From NCBI RefSeq assembly GCF_001042715.1, contig NZ_CP009687.1, forward strand, positions 669,418-733,417: 64,000 nucleotides of DNA. The letters are read 5' to 3'. Source of the stretch: Clostridium aceticum. GTDB taxonomy: Bacteria > Bacillota > Clostridia > Peptostreptococcales > Natronincolaceae. A program made the translations under genes and the position numbers. Under the pieces are notes generated by a model, which saw only the letters and a program-made list of their open reading frames with translations, was not told where the DNA came from and did not search any database. Of the stretch, positions 61,335-64,000 are shown piece by piece (position 1 is the first letter of the stretch; the number at the start of each line of letters is the position of its first letter).

Positions 61335-62915
61335 TTATTTATATTTTTTCAGACCATTTCTAAAAACTTCTATCATTTCATCACTCTCGTCAAGGCGATA
61401 GATTCTTCCTGGATTTCCTTCGTGATCATAATCAATACCATTCCACCAAATAGCAACTTTAATATTTTCAAATTGATCTATGGTATCAAACATGTCCTTA
61501 ATCCAACCTATCTTGTCTCCCCCTATGGAACTAGAGCCAAACTCTGTTATCATAAAAGGTTGTTGAAAAAGGGAGGTATATTCTTCGTAAAGGCTAGGAT
61601 AGATTTCATGAAAACTTTTCCATGATTCCCCTTTAAAATGGGTTCCAGGGTTATATCCTGTCAAACCTATGATATCTACATATTGATCTCCTGGATAATA
61701 GGTTAAGTAATGGTTCCACTGAAATCCTGGGAAGGAAATATCATGAGGATTCCACACCCATAGGGCATTATCTACACCGTTCTTTTCAAAGATATTATAA
61801 ATATAATGCCAAACTGCTTTGAATAATTCTGTATCGTTTGAAGTAAAATAGCTGGAATAAATACACCAATCACCATTCATTTCATTATTCAATCTAAATA
61901 ATACAGGATGACCAAATTCTTTCATATCTCTAGCATATTGATTTAAAAATTCATCATACTTTCCATTTAATAAGTCATAGGTAATACTAGGGTTGTCCGT
62001 ATCACTATGGTGAGTATGCTTTGTCTGTAGGGTCAGCTCCACATACTTATCATTATTATAAGCCATCAGCATTTCTTCCATAGGAAAGTTGGTGTCTAGG
62101 GTTTGATAGCGTACTATAAATTCAAAAGTATAATCTAGTCTTTTTTCCAGGTCATTTAAAAAATTATAGTTGCTAGCCGCCGTCCATTCAAAAATTCCCC
62201 ATTTTAGAGAGTCGCTTTTTAAAAAGTATTGATTATAAAAATTTCTTGTTGCCTCATTAAGATTTTTTTCTGTAGTTTTATAAGTAGTATGAACTTTAGC
62301 TGTTCCTCTTTTTTCAACTAAACGAAAACTGTTAATGATGGTCATATAATCTTCTATGGGCTTAGAAGATTTAATAAAAATAGTGTAAACCTCATGTTGA
62401 TTTTTAACGATCTTAGCGTTAACATAGTAATTTTTATCATTTGGCAGGTTGGAGATTTTATCTCTATGCCATTTAAGCAAATGTGTTCTTAAGCCATTGA
62501 CACGAAGGTTTTCATCTTTTGTGATAGTATGATCTTTTTTATTGAGTTTGAATAGATTGCTGTAGTTAATATACCGATCTGCTGTATGGATGGTACCTTT
62601 AAAGTTATCATAGTATATTTCAATCCGAGTATCCGTATCAGCAATCACTGTTCTAACCGCTGATAGGGTTGTATCTACCCACATGTGATTTGGATAGTGT
62701 AGAGAGTATCCATAAGGATAATCAATATATTGATTGTAGGAGCCATTGATGGGCTGAATGACCTTGAAATCATCTTGTAGACTGAAGTCTGACGTCTCTA
62801 CTTGCTGAGCATTTTTAATATAAATGTTTGGATCAGTGTATCCATATACATTAAGATTTACTGTTGAGATGTAAAAAGCAAATACCATTAAAAAAGCAAT
62901 TGTCCTTTTTTTCAT
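61335..62915 (-). CDS. Secreted GH26-like glycoside hydrolase
   Basis: 526 residues. Signal peptide (MKKRTIAFLMVFAFYISTVN, cleavage near YGY) then an N-terminal region of about 200 residues without clear family, and a GH26-type TIM barrel (about 230-520). Acid/base Glu345 lies in RLNNEMNGDW and nucleophile Glu458 in MITEFGSSS, the usual spacing. GH26 members are mostly beta-mannanases; lichenase-like or other specificity is possible. The N-terminal part (PYGYSLHYPNHMWVD...) resembles a domain seen on clostridial exported proteins. No sugar transporter next to it. Confidence 0.85.
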   Translation of the reverse strand: MKKRTIAFLMVFAFYISTVNLNVYGYTDPNIYIKNAQQVETSDFSLQDDFKVIQPINGSYNQYIDYPYGYSLHYPNHMWVDTTLSAVRTVIADTDTRIEIYYDNFKGTIHTADRYINYSNLFKLNKKDHTITKDENLRVNGLRTHLLKWHRDKISNLPNDKNYYVNAKIVKNQHEVYTIFIKSSKPIEDYMTIINSFRLVEKRGTAKVHTTYKTTEKNLNEATRNFYNQYFLKSDSLKWGIFEWTAASNYNFLNDLEKRLDYTFEFIVRYQTLDTNFPMEEMLMAYNNDKYVELTLQTKHTHHSDTDNPSITYDLLNGKYDEFLNQYARDMKEFGHPVLFRLNNEMNGDWCIYSSYFTSNDTELFKAVWHYIYNIFEKNGVDNALWVWNPHDISFPGFQWNHYLTYYPGDQYVDIIGLTGYNPGTHFKGESWKSFHEIYPSLYEEYTSLFQQPFMITEFGSSSIGGDKIGWIKDMFDTIDQFENIKVAIWWNGIDYDHEGNPGRIYRLDESDEMIEVFRNGLKKYK

Positions 62916-63043
62916 TGTCTTCTCTCCCTTGTAGTTGAAGTTTTTGCTAAAATTAAAAAGTTAGTTTAAATTTCCTAGTCTACATATAATTAGACATATT
63001 TCCTTAAATTCCTTTAGTTTCTATCATAGTTTTACAAAAAAAT

Positions 63044-63068
63044 AGGACTTAGAATGTTTCTAAGTCCT
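63044..63068 (-). terminator. Terminator after the GyrI-like gene
   Basis: AGGACTTAGAA/TTCTAAGTCCT with a three-base loop; T run on the minus strand. Confidence 0.88.
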
Positions 63069-63103
63069 GAGATTATAAATTTTTAATTAAATAATATATT
63101 TTT

Positions 63104-63565
63104 CTATTTTAATGGAAATACAATTTTGGTCAAAAGCTCACTTTCTGGTACATCCATAGGGGAGTTATAATAAAACTCATAGGCTGTGCCTGTGGGTGTA
63201 TAACCATTCTTATTGACCCATTCCATCATAGCAGTATAAACCGGCTCCGTTTGATGATAGGGGCCTTTGTATAAATAAGACACCTGTTTTCCTGCAGGAA
63301 TTTCACTAGCCTGAATTTCTCCTTTTCCTTCAAGTGATTTAGCAACAGGAAAACCCATCTCTACATCTAAGTCCTGCATGTCCATGTTGTAATATGCGGC
63401 GAAGGCAGCCTCTGGTGATGGTTTTTCTCCTATTTCATTAAGATACTGAGTAATTGCCTCATAGGCCTTTCCTAACTCCTGGGGCAAGTTTTCAACAGCG
63501 GTTCTAGTTCGCATAGAAAGCACAGGCTGAGCTTGTTGCTCTGTTAATTCAAATTTGTAATTCAT
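63104..63565 (-). CDS. GyrI-like effector-binding domain protein
   Basis: 153 residues forming one GyrI/SOUL-like ligand-binding domain without a DNA-binding part. Typical pieces: VLSMRTRTAVENLPQELGKAYEAI, PEAAFAAYYNMDMQDLDVEMGFPV, KQVSYLYKGPYHQTEPVYTAMMEW and YEFYYNSPMDVPESELLTKIVFPL. Stand-alone members can bind drugs or hydrolyse cyclopropyl-type compounds; the ligand here is unknown. It follows, same strand, the WYL regulator, which may control it. Confidence 0.87.
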   Translation of the reverse strand: MNYKFELTEQQAQPVLSMRTRTAVENLPQELGKAYEAITQYLNEIGEKPSPEAAFAAYYNMDMQDLDVEMGFPVAKSLEGKGEIQASEIPAGKQVSYLYKGPYHQTEPVYTAMMEWVNKNGYTPTGTAYEFYYNSPMDVPESELLTKIVFPLK

Positions 63566-63631
63566 AAAAAATTTCCTCCTTCATTTTTTTCCATTTTACC
63601 ATCCTAAACATGACAACTGTAGGTCATGTTT

Positions 63632-64000
63632 CTAAGAATATTTTTTATAAATTCCTTCTGCCATCTCTGCAAGAACATTTCGGATATGAGGAGGACTTAT
63701 AACTTCTACAGAGCTTCCAAAACTTAACAGGAAGCCATAAAGCCATTTGTTTTCGGGTAAAGATGTCTTGACTATTATTCCATCTTCAATATATTCTGTA
63801 ATGGCATCTTCAAACCATTCATGGATAATATTTTCCAGGCTTGTATCAAAAAGTAGTTGCAATTCTAGCATCTGGTCTGGTTGAAGCCACTTTTCATGCC
63901 AGGGAAGTTCCTCTAAGGAAACTTCTTTAGGTGTAAAAACCTTAAGAGAGATCTCTATGTTCTTCATTCTTGACAGTTTAAAAAGACGAAATGCCTCTCT
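63632..64000 (-). CDS. WYL-domain transcriptional regulator, C-terminal part (cut by window edge)
   Basis: The frame is open to the window end and reads REAFRLFKLSRMKNIEIS, which belongs to the WYL domain; the ATG at 63967 is therefore internal. The rest is the C-terminal extension (WCX) with WHEKWLQPDQMLELQLLFD and LLSFGSSVEVISPPHIRNVLAEMA. The N-terminal HTH lies outside. Probably a YafY-type regulator, a likely partner of the GyrI-like gene about 65 bases downstream. Confidence 0.85.
   Translation of the reverse strand, partial: REAFRLFKLSRMKNIEISLKVFTPKEVSLEELPWHEKWLQPDQMLELQLLFDTSLENIIHEWFEDAITEYIEDGIIVKTSLPENKWLYGFLLSFGSSVEVISPPHIRNVLAEMAEGIYKKYS

Overview
This 64 kb window is low-GC, AT-rich chromosomal DNA with strong AGGAGG-type ribosome binding sites and many U-tailed hairpin terminators. 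It carries typical clostridial genes: an anaerobe-type hybrid cluster protein, Asp23, the YtxG/YtxH pair, a long glutamine synthetase, cyanophycin synthetase and cyanophycinase, and a MetH lacking its reactivation domain. I infer an anaerobic Firmicute of the Clostridia, perhaps close to Alkaliphilus or Natronincola; the genus is a guess. No rRNA, tRNA, CRISPR array, transposase or phage gene was seen. Both edges cut genes: speE on the left and a WYL regulator on the right.

Layout. 1-9.5 kb: spermidine synthase end, hcp, ROK glucokinase, cinA, a YdjM-type membrane protein, azlCD, HAD phosphatase, a CopZ-type zinc ribbon, Asp23, a Met/His/Pro-rich protein and acpP. 9.7-23.6 kb: CDF metal exporter, Na/Pi cotransporter behind Pho-box-like repeats, the cyanophycin operon cphB-cphA, HAD-IB phosphatase, apbE divergent from a two-domain FMN-binding lipoprotein, GNAT, L,D-transpeptidase and metH. 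23.6-35.2 kb: a repeat-rich gap, a large GAF/PAS histidine kinase, glnK-amtB behind an attenuator-like leader, a beta-CASP nuclease, and a same-strand string mgtC / HD-GYP / receiver-PP2C / HPr-like / IclR.

35.4-48.0 kb is a sugar-acid catabolic island: KDPG aldolase, two adjacent PfkB kinases, VOC protein, FadR-type regulator, iron alcohol dehydrogenase, a DctPQM TRAP transporter, an IlvD/Edd dehydratase, a DgoD-type galactonate dehydratase and an HpcH/HpaI aldolase. Together they can import a sugar acid, dehydrate it to a 2-keto-3-deoxy acid, and cleave that with or without prior phosphorylation. 48.3-52.3 kb: a PsiE-like membrane protein, glutamine synthetase and ytxHG. 52.5-61.3 kb: arginine/carbamoyl-phosphate operon argCJBD-carAB behind an ARG-box-like site. 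61.3-64 kb: a secreted GH26 enzyme, a GyrI-like protein and the WYL regulator.

Nitrogen is a recurring theme: ammonium uptake (amtB/glnK), glutamine synthetase, arginine synthesis, and cyanophycin (an Asp-Arg nitrogen store) with its hydrolase. The less ordinary signals are an HPr-like protein with Asn at position 15, a PP2C with an altered receiver domain beside it, the glnK leader, the apbE/FMN-lipoprotein pair, and several families of structured intergenic repeats.
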